Origin: Weissella sagaensis | GTDB lineage: Bacteria; Bacillota; Bacilli; Lactobacillales; Lactobacillaceae | NCBI RefSeq assembly: GCF_005405285.1 | Contig: NZ_BJDT01000001.1 | Coordinates: forward strand, 282,726-346,725 | Length of the DNA: 64,000 nt | Direction: 5' to 3' | Shown here: positions 54,929 to 64,000 of the stretch, piece by piece | Numbering within the stretch: the stretch's first letter is position 1 | Layout: each line of letters starts with the position of its first letter | Notes under the pieces: model-generated | What the model was told of the DNA's origin: nothing | Databases searched by the model: none | What the model saw: the letters and a program-made list of their open reading frames with translations, nothing else | Program-made: the position numbers and the translations under genes

Positions 54929-55852
54929 ATGCGAAACTTTGTGAATTTAAATGATTTAACAATACAAGAAATTATGCAATTAATTAAAAAGAGTTTGGCG
55001 TATAAAAATGGACAATTAGCGTTGCCTACCCAGTCAAAACATGTTGCCAATTTATTTTTTGAAAATTCAACACGGACAGCTAGTAGTTTTCAAATGGCTG
55101 AATCAAAGTTAGGGTGGCAACCAATTCAAGTTAATCCCCAGACGAGTTCAACGCAAAAGGGAGAATCACTCAGTGATACGCTAAAAACTCTTGGTGCAAT
55201 TGGGGTAGATGTAGTGGTACTCCGGCACAGTATTAATGATTGGTATGAGCCATTAATTGCTGAAAATTCAGCCTTGATGCCACAACTTGTTAATGCAGGT
55301 GATGGCAATGGTCAGCATCCATCACAAAGCTTACTTGACTTAATGACAATTTTTGAACAGTTTGGTTACTTTGCAGGTTTAAATATTCGTATTGTAGGCG
55401 ATTTAGCGCATTCAAGGGTGGCGCGTTCAAATGCTGAAATTTTAAAACGTTTAGGTGCACAAGTGAGTTTTTCAGGACCCAAACAGTGGTATCCGACTGA
55501 CTTTGATCAATATGGTACTTATCGGGAAATGGATGCGGGTCTAGAAACCTTAGATGTTTTGATGTTATTGCGTGTGCAGCATGAGCGGCTAGCCCAACAA
55601 GAAAATGCTGATTTTTTAGAAACAACGTATCATCAACAATTCGGCTTAACCTACAACCGTTATAGTCGATTAAATGACAAAGCCATTATTATGCATCCAG
55701 CACCTGTTAATCGGGGGATTGAAATTGCTGATGAATTAGTAGAAGCAGACAAATCACGTATTTTTACGCAAATGGCTAATGGTGTTTATGCCCGTATTGC
55801 CATCTTAACTGGCCTGATGGAGGAGACAGTAAATGACATCAATATTGATTAA
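54929..55852 (+). CDS. pyrB: Aspartate carbamoyltransferase catalytic subunit
   Basis: 307 residues. Makes carbamoyl aspartate. Carbamoyl phosphate motif 'FFENSTRTASSF' (STRT), 'GDGNGQHPSQSLLDLMTI' with the HPSQ loop, 'GDLAHSRVARS', and 'MHPAPVNRG'. No pyrI. GAGGAGA precedes the ATG. Overlaps pyrC by 20 bases. Confidence 0.97.
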   Translation: MRNFVNLNDLTIQEIMQLIKKSLAYKNGQLALPTQSKHVANLFFENSTRTASSFQMAESKLGWQPIQVNPQTSSTQKGESLSDTLKTLGAIGVDVVVLRHSINDWYEPLIAENSALMPQLVNAGDGNGQHPSQSLLDLMTIFEQFGYFAGLNIRIVGDLAHSRVARSNAEILKRLGAQVSFSGPKQWYPTDFDQYGTYREMDAGLETLDVLMLLRVQHERLAQQENADFLETTYHQQFGLTYNRYSRLNDKAIIMHPAPVNRGIEIADELVEADKSRIFTQMANGVYARIAILTGLMEETVNDINID

Positions 55853-57110
55853 GAATGCACAAAGTGTTGGGACAGATGGTGCCTTAATTCGCCAAGATAT
55901 TTTAGTAATTGACGGCATGATCACAAAGGTGGCAACTAATATCAAAGAAACGACTGACCGTGTGATTGATGCCAATGGTGCGTTAGTTACACCAGGATTG
56001 GTCGATGTGCATGTACATTTTCGTGAACCGGGATTTGACTATAAAGAAACTGTCACAACTGGGTCAAAAGCAGCGGCACGTGGGGGATTTACGACAGTAT
56101 TAGCGATGCCTAATCTAGATCCAGTGCCAGACAACTTAGAAAATTTTCAAATGATTCAAGCTAATAATGAGGCTAATAGTTTAATTCATTTAAAGCAATA
56201 TGCAGCTATTTCAACAGCTTTAACGACTGAAGAGGTCAGTGATATTGATGCACTAGCCAAGGCAGGTGCCGTTGCCTTTACAAATGATGGTAAGGGTGTG
56301 CAAACGGCGGCTACGATGCTAATGGCAATGAAAGCTGCTGCCAAAGTACAACGACCATTAGTGGCACATGTGGAAGATAATTCATTAATTAACGGTGGCG
56401 TGATGAATTTAGGTGAAAAATCAAAAGCATTACAGTTACCAGGTATGGATCCTTTAGGCGAATCCTCTCAGCTTGCACGTGATTTAGTATTAGCTAAGGC
56501 TAGTGGGGTGCATTATCATGTCGCACATCTTTCGACAAAGTCATCAGTGGCGCTCGTTCGATTTGCTAAATCACAAGGAGTCAACGTGACGGCTGAAGTC
56601 TCGCCGCACCATTTGTTATTGGATGAAACCCATATTACGGGTGATAATGCTTACTTTAAAATGAATCCGCCGCTTCGAACACCAGCTGATCGGACCGCTG
56701 TTATTGCGGGATTATTGGATGGCACCATTGATATGGTAGCAACTGATCATGCACCGCATAGTAAAGCAGAAAAAGAAGGGTCATTTATCGGGGCTGCTTT
56801 TGGGATTACGGGGATTGAAACAAGTTTCCAATTGCTTTATACCCACTTAGTTAAACCGGGTATTGCAACGTTGAACCAATTATTGGATTGGATGGTTGTT
56901 AAACCACAACAAGCCTTTGGGTTACAAGGAGCACAGAAAATAGCTGCTGGGCAACCAGCAGATTTGGCATTATTTGATATTAATCATGCACACAAAATTA
57001 CAGCAGACGAATTTGCCTCAAAAGGGGTTAATACACCATTTATTGGGGCAACAATTTACGGGCAGACAGTATTAACCATGGTTGATGGTCAAATCGTTTA
57101 CGAGGCATAG
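55833..57110 (+). CDS. pyrC: Dihydroorotase
   Basis: 425 residues, type I amidohydrolase. 'DVHVHFREPGFDYKET' holds the first two zinc histidines, 'VSPHHLLLDE' and 'VATDHAPHS' the others and the catalytic aspartate. GGAGGAG inside the end of pyrB supports ATG 55833. Confidence 0.97.
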   Translation: MTSILIKNAQSVGTDGALIRQDILVIDGMITKVATNIKETTDRVIDANGALVTPGLVDVHVHFREPGFDYKETVTTGSKAAARGGFTTVLAMPNLDPVPDNLENFQMIQANNEANSLIHLKQYAAISTALTTEEVSDIDALAKAGAVAFTNDGKGVQTAATMLMAMKAAAKVQRPLVAHVEDNSLINGGVMNLGEKSKALQLPGMDPLGESSQLARDLVLAKASGVHYHVAHLSTKSSVALVRFAKSQGVNVTAEVSPHHLLLDETHITGDNAYFKMNPPLRTPADRTAVIAGLLDGTIDMVATDHAPHSKAEKEGSFIGAAFGITGIETSFQLLYTHLVKPGIATLNQLLDWMVVKPQQAFGLQGAQKIAAGQPADLALFDINHAHKITADEFASKGVNTPFIGATIYGQTVLTMVDGQIVYEA

Positions 57111-57119
57111 GGGGAAAAC

Positions 57120-58205
57120 ATGCAACGTTATTTAGTTTTAGAAAATGGGTCAATTTATACTGGTGAAGCTTTTGGCGCTACAAAAGATGTTGCAGGAGAG
57201 CTCGTTTTTAATACGGGTATGACGGGTTATCAAGAATCATTAACGGATATTTCTTATTCAGGACAAATTCTAACTTTTACGTATCCATTAATCGGCAATT
57301 ATGGTATTAATCGTGATGATTATGAATCATTAAAGCCAACAGCAAATGCCATTGTGGCACATGAAATTGCACGCCGTCCTTCTAATTGGCGCCAACAAAT
57401 GTCACTTGCTGAATGGGCAGAAAAAATGGATTTGCCAGGTATTACGGATGTTGATACACGTGCCCTAACAAAAGAAATTAGAGAATACGGTGTGATGCGG
57501 GCAGTTATTGTTGATGAAGTTACTGATGACACATTGGCGCAACTACAGGCAGCAAAACCAGCAACAGATGAAGTTAACAAAATGACGACGAAAACGACGT
57601 ATGTTAACCCGACGGATGGGCCATCAATTGCGTTGATTGATTTTGGCTTGAAAAATTCTATTTTACGTTCATTAGCTAAACGTGGTGTGAATGTGATGGT
57701 TTTCCCAGCTAATGTTGATGCAAAGACTATATTAGATATGGATCCGGATGGCGTCTTATTGTCAAATGGACCAGGAAATCCTGAAGATGTGTTGCATATC
57801 TTACCAGTTATTCGAGAATTACAAGAAAAGATGCCATTGATGGGGATTTGCTTAGGCCACCAATTGTTTGCTCTAGCTAATGGTGCAACGACGTTTAAGT
57901 TGAAATTTGGTCATCGTGGTTTTAATCATGCTGTTCGTAATAAAGTTAAAAATCAAATTGACTTTACATCACAAAACCATGGCTACGCTGTTGACGCTAA
58001 GTCGATTGCACAAACGAATTTGGAAATCACCCATGAAGAAATTAATGATCACACAGTTGAAGGACTTAAGTTAAAAAATCACGCTGCATTTTCAGTTCAG
58101 TTTCATCCAGATGCAGCGCCTGGTCCCCATGATGCGGAATACTTATTTGATGATTTCCTAGCAATGATTGCACAAAGTAAGAAAGGACAATTACAACATG
58201 CCTAG
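57120..58205 (+). CDS. carA: Carbamoyl-phosphate synthase small subunit (glutaminase)
   Basis: 361 residues. Supplies ammonia from glutamine to CarB. N-terminal '[11 protein letters not shown]' domain, then class I GATase with nucleophile in '[12 protein letters not shown]' and the histidine in '[13 protein letters not shown]'. The third triad position, Glu in E. coli (HPE), is Asp here (HPD). Nine bases after pyrC; overlaps carB by eight bases. Confidence 0.96.
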   Translation: MQRYLVLENGSIYTGEAFGATKDVAGELVFNTGMTGYQESLTDISYSGQILTFTYPLIGNYGINRDDYESLKPTANAIVAHEIARRPSNWRQQMSLAEWAEKMDLPGITDVDTRALTKEIREYGVMRAVIVDEVTDDTLAQLQAAKPATDEVNKMTTKTTYVNPTDGPSIALIDFGLKNSILRSLAKRGVNVMVFPANVDAKTILDMDPDGVLLSNGPGNPEDVLHILPVIRELQEKMPLMGICLGHQLFALANGATTFKLKFGHRGFNHAVRNKVKNQIDFTSQNHGYAVDAKSIAQTNLEITHEEINDHTVEGLKLKNHAAFSVQFHPDAAPGPHDAEYLFDDFLAMIAQSKKGQLQHA

Positions 58206-61200
58206 ACGTACAGATATCCACAAAATTTTGGTCATTGGTTCAGGTCCCATTATTATTGGTCAAGCTGCTGAATTTGATTATTCAGGAACACAAGCAGCGA
58301 TGTCTTTAAAAGAAGAAGGGTATGAAGTTGTCTTAGTTAACTCGAATCCAGCAACCATTATGACGGATAGTGAAACGGCTGATGAAGTTTATATCGAACC
58401 ATTATCATTTGAATTTTTAGCACGAATCTTGCGTAAAGAACGTCCAGACGCAATTTTGCCAACTTTGGGTGGCCAAACAGGCTTGAATATGGCCAAAGAA
58501 TTGTCAGAAGCAGGTATTTTGGATGAATTAGGGATTATTTTATTGGGAACCAAGTTATCAGCCATCGAAGAAGCTGAGGATCGTGAAGCTTTCAAGAACT
58601 TAATGAATCGCTTGCATGAACCGGTACCAGAGTCATTGATAGCCGTAACGGTTACAGAAGCTGTTGACTTTGCAAATCAAAGTGGTTATCCCGTGATTGT
58701 ACGGCCGGCCTACACATTAGGTGGTACTGGTGGTGGTATTGCTAATAATGAAACGGAACTAAAGGATATTGCCGCAAATGGATTAGAGTTGTCACCGGTG
58801 ACACAAGTACTTATTGAACAATCGATTGCTGGCTATAAAGAAATTGAATTTGAAGTGATGCGTGATGCTGCTGATAATGCACTAATTGTTGCTTCAATGG
58901 AAAACTTTGATCCAGTTGGTATTCATACAGGTGATTCTATCGTCGTTGCCCCCGTACAAACTTTAGCTGATCGTGAATTACAAATGATGCGTGATGCTGC
59001 TTTGAAAATTATCCGCGCTCTGAAAATTGAAGGGGGCGTTAATATTCAAATGGCGTTAGATCCAAATTCATTTGAATATGACATTATTGAGGTTAACCCC
59101 CGTGTCTCACGTTCATCAGCGTTGGCGTCTAAAGCAACTGGGTATCCAATTGCAAAAATGGCTGCCAAAATTGCGGTGGGATTGACATTAGATGAAATTA
59201 TCAATCCAGTAACGGGTACTACTAAAGCAGCCTTTGAACCAGCTTTGGATTATGTCGTTGTTAAAATTCCACGTTGGCCATTCGATAAGTTTGCGACAGC
59301 CGATCGCCATTTGGGGACGCAAATGAAGGCAACCGGAGAAGTTATGGCCATTGGACGCAACATTGAAGAAGCGTTGAATAAAGCCGTTCGTTCATTAGAA
59401 ATTGGGGCGACTGGGTTACGTGATATCAACTTTAATGATATTAATAGCCAACAATTATTAGCTGACTTAATGCCCGCACGTGATGACCGATTGTTTATGA
59501 TTAGTGAATTAATACGTCGAGGTGTTGCAATTGATGTCATTCATGAACGAACAAAAATCGATTATTTCTTCTTAGACAAAATTTTGCATGTTATTGAAAT
59601 TGAGCAAGCTTTAGCACAGCATGTTGGCAATAATAAAGTATTGTTGGCTGCTAAAAAGAACGGGTTTGCCGATCAAACCATTGCTGATATTTGGGGATGG
59701 ACAAGCCAGGAAGTATCAGACTATCGTATGGAAGCTGATATTAAGCCCGTTTATAAAATGGTTGATACGGTGGCTGCTGAATTTGAATCACAAACACCTT
59801 ATTATTATGCAACTTATGAAATGCAAAATGAATCCGTTGTTAGTCAAAAGCCCAGTGTGCTTGTTTTAGGATCAGGACCCATTCGTATTGGTCAGGGTGT
59901 TGAGTTTGATTATGCAACTGTACACGCTGTTAAGGCAATTCAAGCAGCTGGCTATGAAGCGATTATTATGAATTCTAATCCAGAAACAGTGTCAACTGAT
60001 TTTTCGGTTTCATACAAGCTTTATTTTGAACCGCTCACGTTAGAAGATGTCTTAAACGTGACTGAGTTAGAAAAGCCAATTGGTGTTGTAGTCCAATTTG
60101 GTGGTCAAACAGCTATTAATTTAGCACAACCGCTAGTTAATGCAGGCGTCAATATTTTAGGGACGAGTGTTACCAACTTAAATCGTGCCGAAGATCGAGA
60201 AGAGTTTGATCAAGTGATTAAGCAGCTAGGTTTGGCGCAACCAGTTGGGAAAACTGCTACGACCATCGACGGTGCCTTAGCCGCCGCAAATGAAATTGGG
60301 TACCCCGTATTAGTACGACCATCTTATGTTTTGGGTGGACGAGCAATGGAGATTGTTAATAACCAAGCTGAATTAAAGGATTATATGGGACGCGCAGTAA
60401 AAGTATCCCATGATCATCCTGTTTTGATTGATTCGTATCTAGTTGGTTCAGAAGCTGAAGTCGACGTATTATCTGATGGCAAAACGGTGGTTATTCCAGG
60501 AATTATGGAGCATATTGAACGAGCAGGTGTGCATTCAGGTGATTCAATGTCCGTCTATCCGACACAAACATTGTCTGATAAAGTACGTTCTGAAATTGTT
60601 GCTGCGTCAATAGCATTGGCAAAGAGTTTGAAAACAATTGGTTTAATGAATGTGCAATTTGTTATTCATGATAATACGGCTTATGTGATTGAAGTTAACC
60701 CAAGAGCATCACGGACAGTCCCCTTTATTTCAAAAGTAACGCAATTAAAGTTAGCGCAATTAGCGACCCGTGTGATGTTAGGTGAAAAATTAGCAGATAT
60801 GGGATTTGAAACAGGTCTAGTGCCAGAATCAGAAATGGTTCATGTGAAATCACCAATCTTTTCATTTACCAAGTTACCAGCAGTAGACTCATTGCTTGGA
60901 CCTGAAATGAAGTCAACTGGAGAAGTAATGGGGTCTGATAAGACCTTTGAAAAAGCTTTATATAAGGCCTTTGTGGCATCAAACATTAAAATTCCACATG
61001 CTGGTAATGTTTTGTTTACGATTGCTGATGAAGATAAGGCAGAAGCACTAGGATTGGCTCACCGTTTTAATGAATTAGGTTTTCAATTATTTGCTACGGC
61101 GGGAACAGGTGAATATTTACAAAAAAACGGTCTGCGGGTACAAATCCTAGATAAGATTAGTGAGACAGCACATAATGCGGTGACTGCTTTGAGCAAGGGG

Positions 61201-61374
61201 TCATTACAATTGGTTATTAATTCGACCCATCAAGATATTGCGACAGTTAATGATAGTCGTCGCATTCGCAATGCAGCAATTGAAAATGCAGTGCCTTTGT
61301 TTACAGCATTCGATACAGTTAAAGCACTACTTAGTGTCCTTGAATCACAATCATTTACAGTTAACCCTGCATAA
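58198..61374 (+). CDS. carB: Carbamoyl-phosphate synthase large subunit
   Basis: 1058 residues. Two duplicated ATP-grasp halves (about 1-400 and 550-930), joined by an oligomerisation domain, with a C-terminal regulatory methylglyoxal-synthase-like domain ('[15 protein letters not shown]'). Starts of both halves show '[22 protein letters not shown]' and '[22 protein letters not shown]'. ATG 58198 follows AAAGGAC; a frame opening at 58168 is rejected. No arginine genes adjoin, so this is the pyrimidine-linked CPS. Confidence 0.97.
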   Translation: MPRRTDIHKILVIGSGPIIIGQAAEFDYSGTQAAMSLKEEGYEVVLVNSNPATIMTDSETADEVYIEPLSFEFLARILRKERPDAILPTLGGQTGLNMAKELSEAGILDELGIILLGTKLSAIEEAEDREAFKNLMNRLHEPVPESLIAVTVTEAVDFANQSGYPVIVRPAYTLGGTGGGIANNETELKDIAANGLELSPVTQVLIEQSIAGYKEIEFEVMRDAADNALIVASMENFDPVGIHTGDSIVVAPVQTLADRELQMMRDAALKIIRALKIEGGVNIQMALDPNSFEYDIIEVNPRVSRSSALASKATGYPIAKMAAKIAVGLTLDEIINPVTGTTKAAFEPALDYVVVKIPRWPFDKFATADRHLGTQMKATGEVMAIGRNIEEALNKAVRSLEIGATGLRDINFNDINSQQLLADLMPARDDRLFMISELIRRGVAIDVIHERTKIDYFFLDKILHVIEIEQALAQHVGNNKVLLAAKKNGFADQTIADIWGWTSQEVSDYRMEADIKPVYKMVDTVAAEFESQTPYYYATYEMQNESVVSQKPSVLVLGSGPIRIGQGVEFDYATVHAVKAIQAAGYEAIIMNSNPETVSTDFSVSYKLYFEPLTLEDVLNVTELEKPIGVVVQFGGQTAINLAQPLVNAGVNILGTSVTNLNRAEDREEFDQVIKQLGLAQPVGKTATTIDGALAAANEIGYPVLVRPSYVLGGRAMEIVNNQAELKDYMGRAVKVSHDHPVLIDSYLVGSEAEVDVLSDGKTVVIPGIMEHIERAGVHSGDSMSVYPTQTLSDKVRSEIVAASIALAKSLKTIGLMNVQFVIHDNTAYVIEVNPRASRTVPFISKVTQLKLAQLATRVMLGEKLADMGFETGLVPESEMVHVKSPIFSFTKLPAVDSLLGPEMKSTGEVMGSDKTFEKALYKAFVASNIKIPHAGNVLFTIADEDKAEALGLAHRFNELGFQLFATAGTGEYLQKNGLRVQILDKISETAHNAVTALSKGSLQLVINSTHQDIATVNDSRRIRNAAIENAVPLFTAFDTVKALLSVLESQSFTVNPA

Positions 61375-61394
61375 AATAAAAGGAGAGTCTTCCC

Positions 61395-62360
61395 ATGAAT
61401 AATAACCGTTATGCTGTGTCATTACCTGGTTTGGAATTAAAAAATCCATTTATGCCATCGTCAGGTTCATTCTATTATGGACTGGATCACATTGATGACT
61501 TTGATTTAAACGAATTAGGTGCGCTAGTATTAAAAACAACAACGATGCAGCCACGCAAAGGTAACCCACAACCATGGACTATTCAAACAAAAGCGGGGGT
61601 GTTAAATTCAGTTGGTTTGGCGAACCCAGGTATTGCAGCTGTTAAAGCAGATTACTTACCCAAGTTAGCTGAAAAATTACCAAACCTACCAAAAATGCTG
61701 TCAATTTCTGGAGAAACAATTACTGAGTTTACTGAATTGGCTATCATCATTGATAAAATACCAATTATTAGTGCCATTGAGTTAAATCTTTCATGTCCAA
61801 ATGTTGATGAGGGTGGCCGTGCATTTGGTGTTTCTACTGCTGGTATTACAGCAGCTGTTAGTGCTGTACGTGCCGTTACTACCAAAGCCGTGTATGCAAA
61901 ATTGTCACCAAATGTGACTGATATTAAGCCACTGGCGCTTGCAGCTCAAAAAGCGGGTGCAGATGGGTTAACGATGGTAAATACTTTGGTTGGAATGAGT
62001 TTAGACTTAATGGATCGTTCAGTTCGTTTATACCGTGGTAAAGGTGGCTTATCCGGAAAAGCAATTCACCCATTGGCTGTAGAGTTTATCTGGGAAGCAG
62101 CGTCGGTTGTGGATATTCCAATTATAGGGGTTGGTGGTGTGACAACAATTGATGACGCCCTTGAATTAATGTTAGCAGGGGCATCAGCAGTTCAAGTTGG
62201 CATTATGAATAAAGAGGATCCACTCTTTTTGTCAAAGTTGATTAAACAATTACCAGCAGCCCTTGATAAATACCATTTTGAAACAGCTGCTGATGTAACA
62301 CATGCACTGCAACCGCTGCCTACTGATGAAGATGCATGGGTTAAGGCGCAAGAAAAGTAA
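61395..62360 (+). CDS. pyrD: Dihydroorotate dehydrogenase, class 1B catalytic subunit
   Basis: 321 residues, FMN TIM barrel. Catalytic cysteine in 'LNLSCPNVDEGGRAFG', 'KTTTMQPRKGNPQPW' and 'VNTLVGMSLD' fit class 1B, which passes electrons to NAD through the PyrK subunit. pyrK normally lies just upstream; here carB ends 20 bases before and no pyrK exists in the operon. AAAAGGAGAG precedes the ATG. Confidence 0.93.
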   Translation: MNNNRYAVSLPGLELKNPFMPSSGSFYYGLDHIDDFDLNELGALVLKTTTMQPRKGNPQPWTIQTKAGVLNSVGLANPGIAAVKADYLPKLAEKLPNLPKMLSISGETITEFTELAIIIDKIPIISAIELNLSCPNVDEGGRAFGVSTAGITAAVSAVRAVTTKAVYAKLSPNVTDIKPLALAAQKAGADGLTMVNTLVGMSLDLMDRSVRLYRGKGGLSGKAIHPLAVEFIWEAASVVDIPIIGVGGVTTIDDALELMLAGASAVQVGIMNKEDPLFLSKLIKQLPAALDKYHFETAADVTHALQPLPTDEDAWVKAQEK

Positions 62361-62379
62361 TCATCATAAAGGAGCTATT

Positions 62380-63087
62380 ATGAATGAAAACAAGCCAGTG
62401 TTTATTGCCTTAGATTTTGCCGATGCTAAAACAACCTGGGCATTTTTGGCACAGTTTCCAGCACAGCAATCATTAGCGGTCAAAGTTGGTATGGAACTAT
62501 TCTATCGTGAGGGACCGCAATTTGTTGCTGCATTAAAGCAACGCGGATACACGGTCTTTTTAGATTTAAAGTTATACGACATCCCACATACTGTGGGACA
62601 AGCGACTAAAAATTTAGCGCGCTTAGGCATCGATTACTTAACACTACATGCAGCTGGTGGTGAGAAAATGTTAACTGCAGCTAAGTCAGCAATTGTTATG
62701 GCTAACCAATCAACGAAATTACTAGCAATTACACAATTGACTTCGTTTACGCCAACTGAATTACAGACAACCCAACAGTTGGCTGTGTCATTGGATGAAT
62801 CAGTGGTTCATTTGGCGCAATTAGCAAAGCAAGCAGGCATGGCCGGTGTTATTTCATCAGCTTTTGAAACACCAATGATTCATCAAGCAACGAGTACTGA
62901 ATTTTTATCAATTACACCAGGGATTCGTTTACAAGGGGATGCCAAAGGTGATCAAAGCCGGATTATGACGCCGCAACAAGCACGTAAAAACGGCGCTAAT
63001 GGTATTGTGGTGGGGCGCTCAATTACACAAGCACCTAATCCAGTTGCTGCCTACACACAAATAACAAAAGCGTTTAATGAGGAGTAA
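62380..63087 (+). CDS. pyrF: Orotidine 5'-phosphate decarboxylase
   Basis: 235 residues. Makes UMP from OMP. Active-site DxKxxDI as 'FLDLKLYDIPHT', 'VKVGMELFYREGP' and the phosphate site 'TPGIRLQGD...IVVGRSIT'. AAAGGAGC before ATG 62380 overrules a frame opening at 62302. Confidence 0.97.
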   Translation: MNENKPVFIALDFADAKTTWAFLAQFPAQQSLAVKVGMELFYREGPQFVAALKQRGYTVFLDLKLYDIPHTVGQATKNLARLGIDYLTLHAAGGEKMLTAAKSAIVMANQSTKLLAITQLTSFTPTELQTTQQLAVSLDESVVHLAQLAKQAGMAGVISSAFETPMIHQATSTEFLSITPGIRLQGDAKGDQSRIMTPQQARKNGANGIVVGRSITQAPNPVAAYTQITKAFNEE

Positions 63088-63089
63088 AC

Positions 63090-63710
63090 ATGACAGACTA
63101 TCAAAAACAGGTTGCCCAGGCATTATTAGATATTGAAGCAGTGAAATTACAACCACAGGCACCTTTTACATGGGCATCAGGGATTAAAAGTCCCATTTAT
63201 ACAGATAATCGTAAAATTATTTCATTTCCGAAAGAACGTGAGATTGTTATTGCAGGATTAACTGCTTTGATTAAAACACAATATCCAGACGTTCAAGCTA
63301 TTGGGGGCGTTGCTACAGCCGGTATTCCTCATGCAGCTTGGGTAGCGCAAGCCATGAATCTTCCCTTAATCTATGTGCGTGCAAAACCGAAAGATCATGG
63401 TACCGGTAAGCAAATTGAGGGGGCTTTGACGGCGCAACAAAAAGTTGTTCTCATTGATGATTTGATTTCAACTGGCGGTTCAGTCTTAGGGGCAGTTAAA
63501 GCAACTCGTGCAGAAGCTGGTAATGTGATTGGTGTGGTATCAATTTTTTCTTATGAATTGCCAGCAGCAGTGAAAAATTTCGCAGCAGCCCAAACCAGTT
63601 TTGCATCATTAACTAATTTTTCTAGCTTAATTCAAGTTGCGCAACAGTCAGGGAAGATTACACCCGCTGAGTTGCAGATGATTCAAGAATGGCATCAAAC
63701 ACTCGCCTAA
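63090..63710 (+). CDS. pyrE: Orotate phosphoribosyltransferase
   Basis: 206 residues. Joins orotate with PRPP. PRPP motif 'VVLIDDLISTGGSVLGAV', 'FTWASGIKSPIYTDNR' and 'YVRAKPKDHGTGKQIEG' loop are complete. Two bases after pyrF with GAGGAG. Last gene of the operon; no clear terminator is seen before the next gene. Confidence 0.97.
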   Translation: MTDYQKQVAQALLDIEAVKLQPQAPFTWASGIKSPIYTDNRKIISFPKEREIVIAGLTALIKTQYPDVQAIGGVATAGIPHAAWVAQAMNLPLIYVRAKPKDHGTGKQIEGALTAQQKVVLIDDLISTGGSVLGAVKATRAEAGNVIGVVSIFSYELPAAVKNFAAAQTSFASLTNFSSLIQVAQQSGKITPAELQMIQEWHQTLA

Positions 63711-63751
63711 AATGTTTGCCAATACTTACTATCCAAATTTTTGCAATAAAA

Positions 63752-63760
63752 TGGTATGAT
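63752..63760 (+). promoter_or_regulatory. Extended -10 promoter of mrnC
   Basis: TGGTATGAT (63752-63760) is an extended -10 whose predicted transcription start falls at about 63767-63768, the first base of the mrnC ATG. Confidence 0.5.
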
Positions 63761-63767
63761 AATAAGC

Positions 63768-64000
63768 ATGAATGAGAAGATAAATTATGAACAATTAAAT
63801 GGTTTGGATTTAGCTTATTATGGGGATGCGGTGTATGAAGTATATATTCGTCAACATCTACTAGCAAAGGGCATTACCAAACCAGCAAAGTTACAACGTG
63901 AATCGACAAAGTATGTTTCAGCCAAGGCACATGCTGCATTATATGCATTGATAGTAGAAGATGGCATTTATACTGAAACAGAGCAACAATATTTTAAGCG
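63768..64000 (+). CDS. mrnC: Mini-ribonuclease III, 5' part (runs off the window)
   Basis: The first 77 codons are present. 'LNGLDLAYYGDAVYEVYIRQHLLAKG' and 'RESTKYVSAKAHAALYALI' are the Mini-III catalytic core, an RNase III domain without dsRNA-binding domain that matures 23S rRNA ends. The catalytic aspartate is in GDAVYE. No ribosome binding site is visible and the start seems leaderless. The gene is usually next to cysS, which here is 12 kb upstream. Confidence 0.92.
   Translation, partial: MNEKINYEQLNGLDLAYYGDAVYEVYIRQHLLAKGITKPAKLQRESTKYVSAKAHAALYALIVEDGIYTETEQQYFK

Noticed and set aside
1-64000. CRISPR array, insertion sequence, prophage or tRNA genes
   Set aside because: No regularly spaced repeats, transposase or integrase motifs, att-like repeats or tRNA cloverleaf patterns were noticed.

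Overview
The window is a stretch of chromosome from a low-GC Gram-positive lactic acid bacterium. It is most likely a member of the Leuconostocaceae, with Weissella the best guess. The support is the complete S10-spc-alpha ribosomal protein cluster, a zinc-less 189-residue adenylate kinase, an L17 downstream element after rplQ, tRNA-Met T-boxes, a short SRP RNA and strong AAGGAGG-type ribosome binding sites. No 16S rRNA gene is present, so the genus is inference. No prophage, insertion sequence, CRISPR array or tRNA gene was seen.

Layout. 1-10.0 kb is an accessory and metabolic region: iron-type alcohol dehydrogenase, RlmA-type methyltransferase, an XRE regulator preceded by a cluster of DnaA-box sequences, a second methyltransferase, a ClC-type channel, an ArgE/DapE deacylase, a PspC mini-protein, a sugar transporter and oligoendopeptidase F. 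10.0-13.9 kb holds an SdpR/SdpI pair with tandem operators, an Lsa-like ABC-F protein with a probable leader-peptide attenuator, and a membrane-anchored hydrolase. 13.9-26.1 kb is informational and housekeeping: RsmC-like methyltransferase, tadA, SRP RNA, dnaX-ybaB-recR-yaaL, tmk-darA-holB-rsmI-thioesterase, galE, and the t6A genes tsaB and tsaD with two rimI-like genes between them. A prenyl diphosphate synthase lies on the minus strand.

27.2-41.3 kb is the ribosomal superoperon from rpsJ to rplQ, including secY, adk, infA, rpmJ and rpoA. It is headed by a structured leader RNA and has a second promoter before infA. rpsN, usually between rplE and rpsH, is absent. 41.5-42.9 kb holds two tiny NfeD/OB-like proteins and a stomatin-like SPFH protein. 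42.9-46.6 kb (minus strand) is a methionine ABC transporter under a Met T-box, with a YoaK-like membrane protein. 46.7-50.2 kb carries pncB-nadE (NAD salvage) and an aldo/keto reductase.

50.4-64 kb starts with cysS and ends with the 5' part of the Mini-RNase III gene, which are usually neighbours in Firmicutes. Between them lie luxS (Met T-box), a two-gene Kdo-8-phosphate module (kdsA-kdsD), and a PyrR-attenuated pyrimidine operon pyrB-pyrC-carA-carB-pyrD-pyrF-pyrE that lacks pyrK. The kdsA-kdsD pair is the most surprising content: all metal and substrate residues of a class II Kdo8P synthase are conserved, yet Kdo is typically a Gram-negative outer-membrane sugar. Other points worth following are the DnaA-box cluster, the ABC-F leader, the tandem mini-NfeD/SPFH unit, and a MetQ with a signal peptide but no lipobox cysteine.
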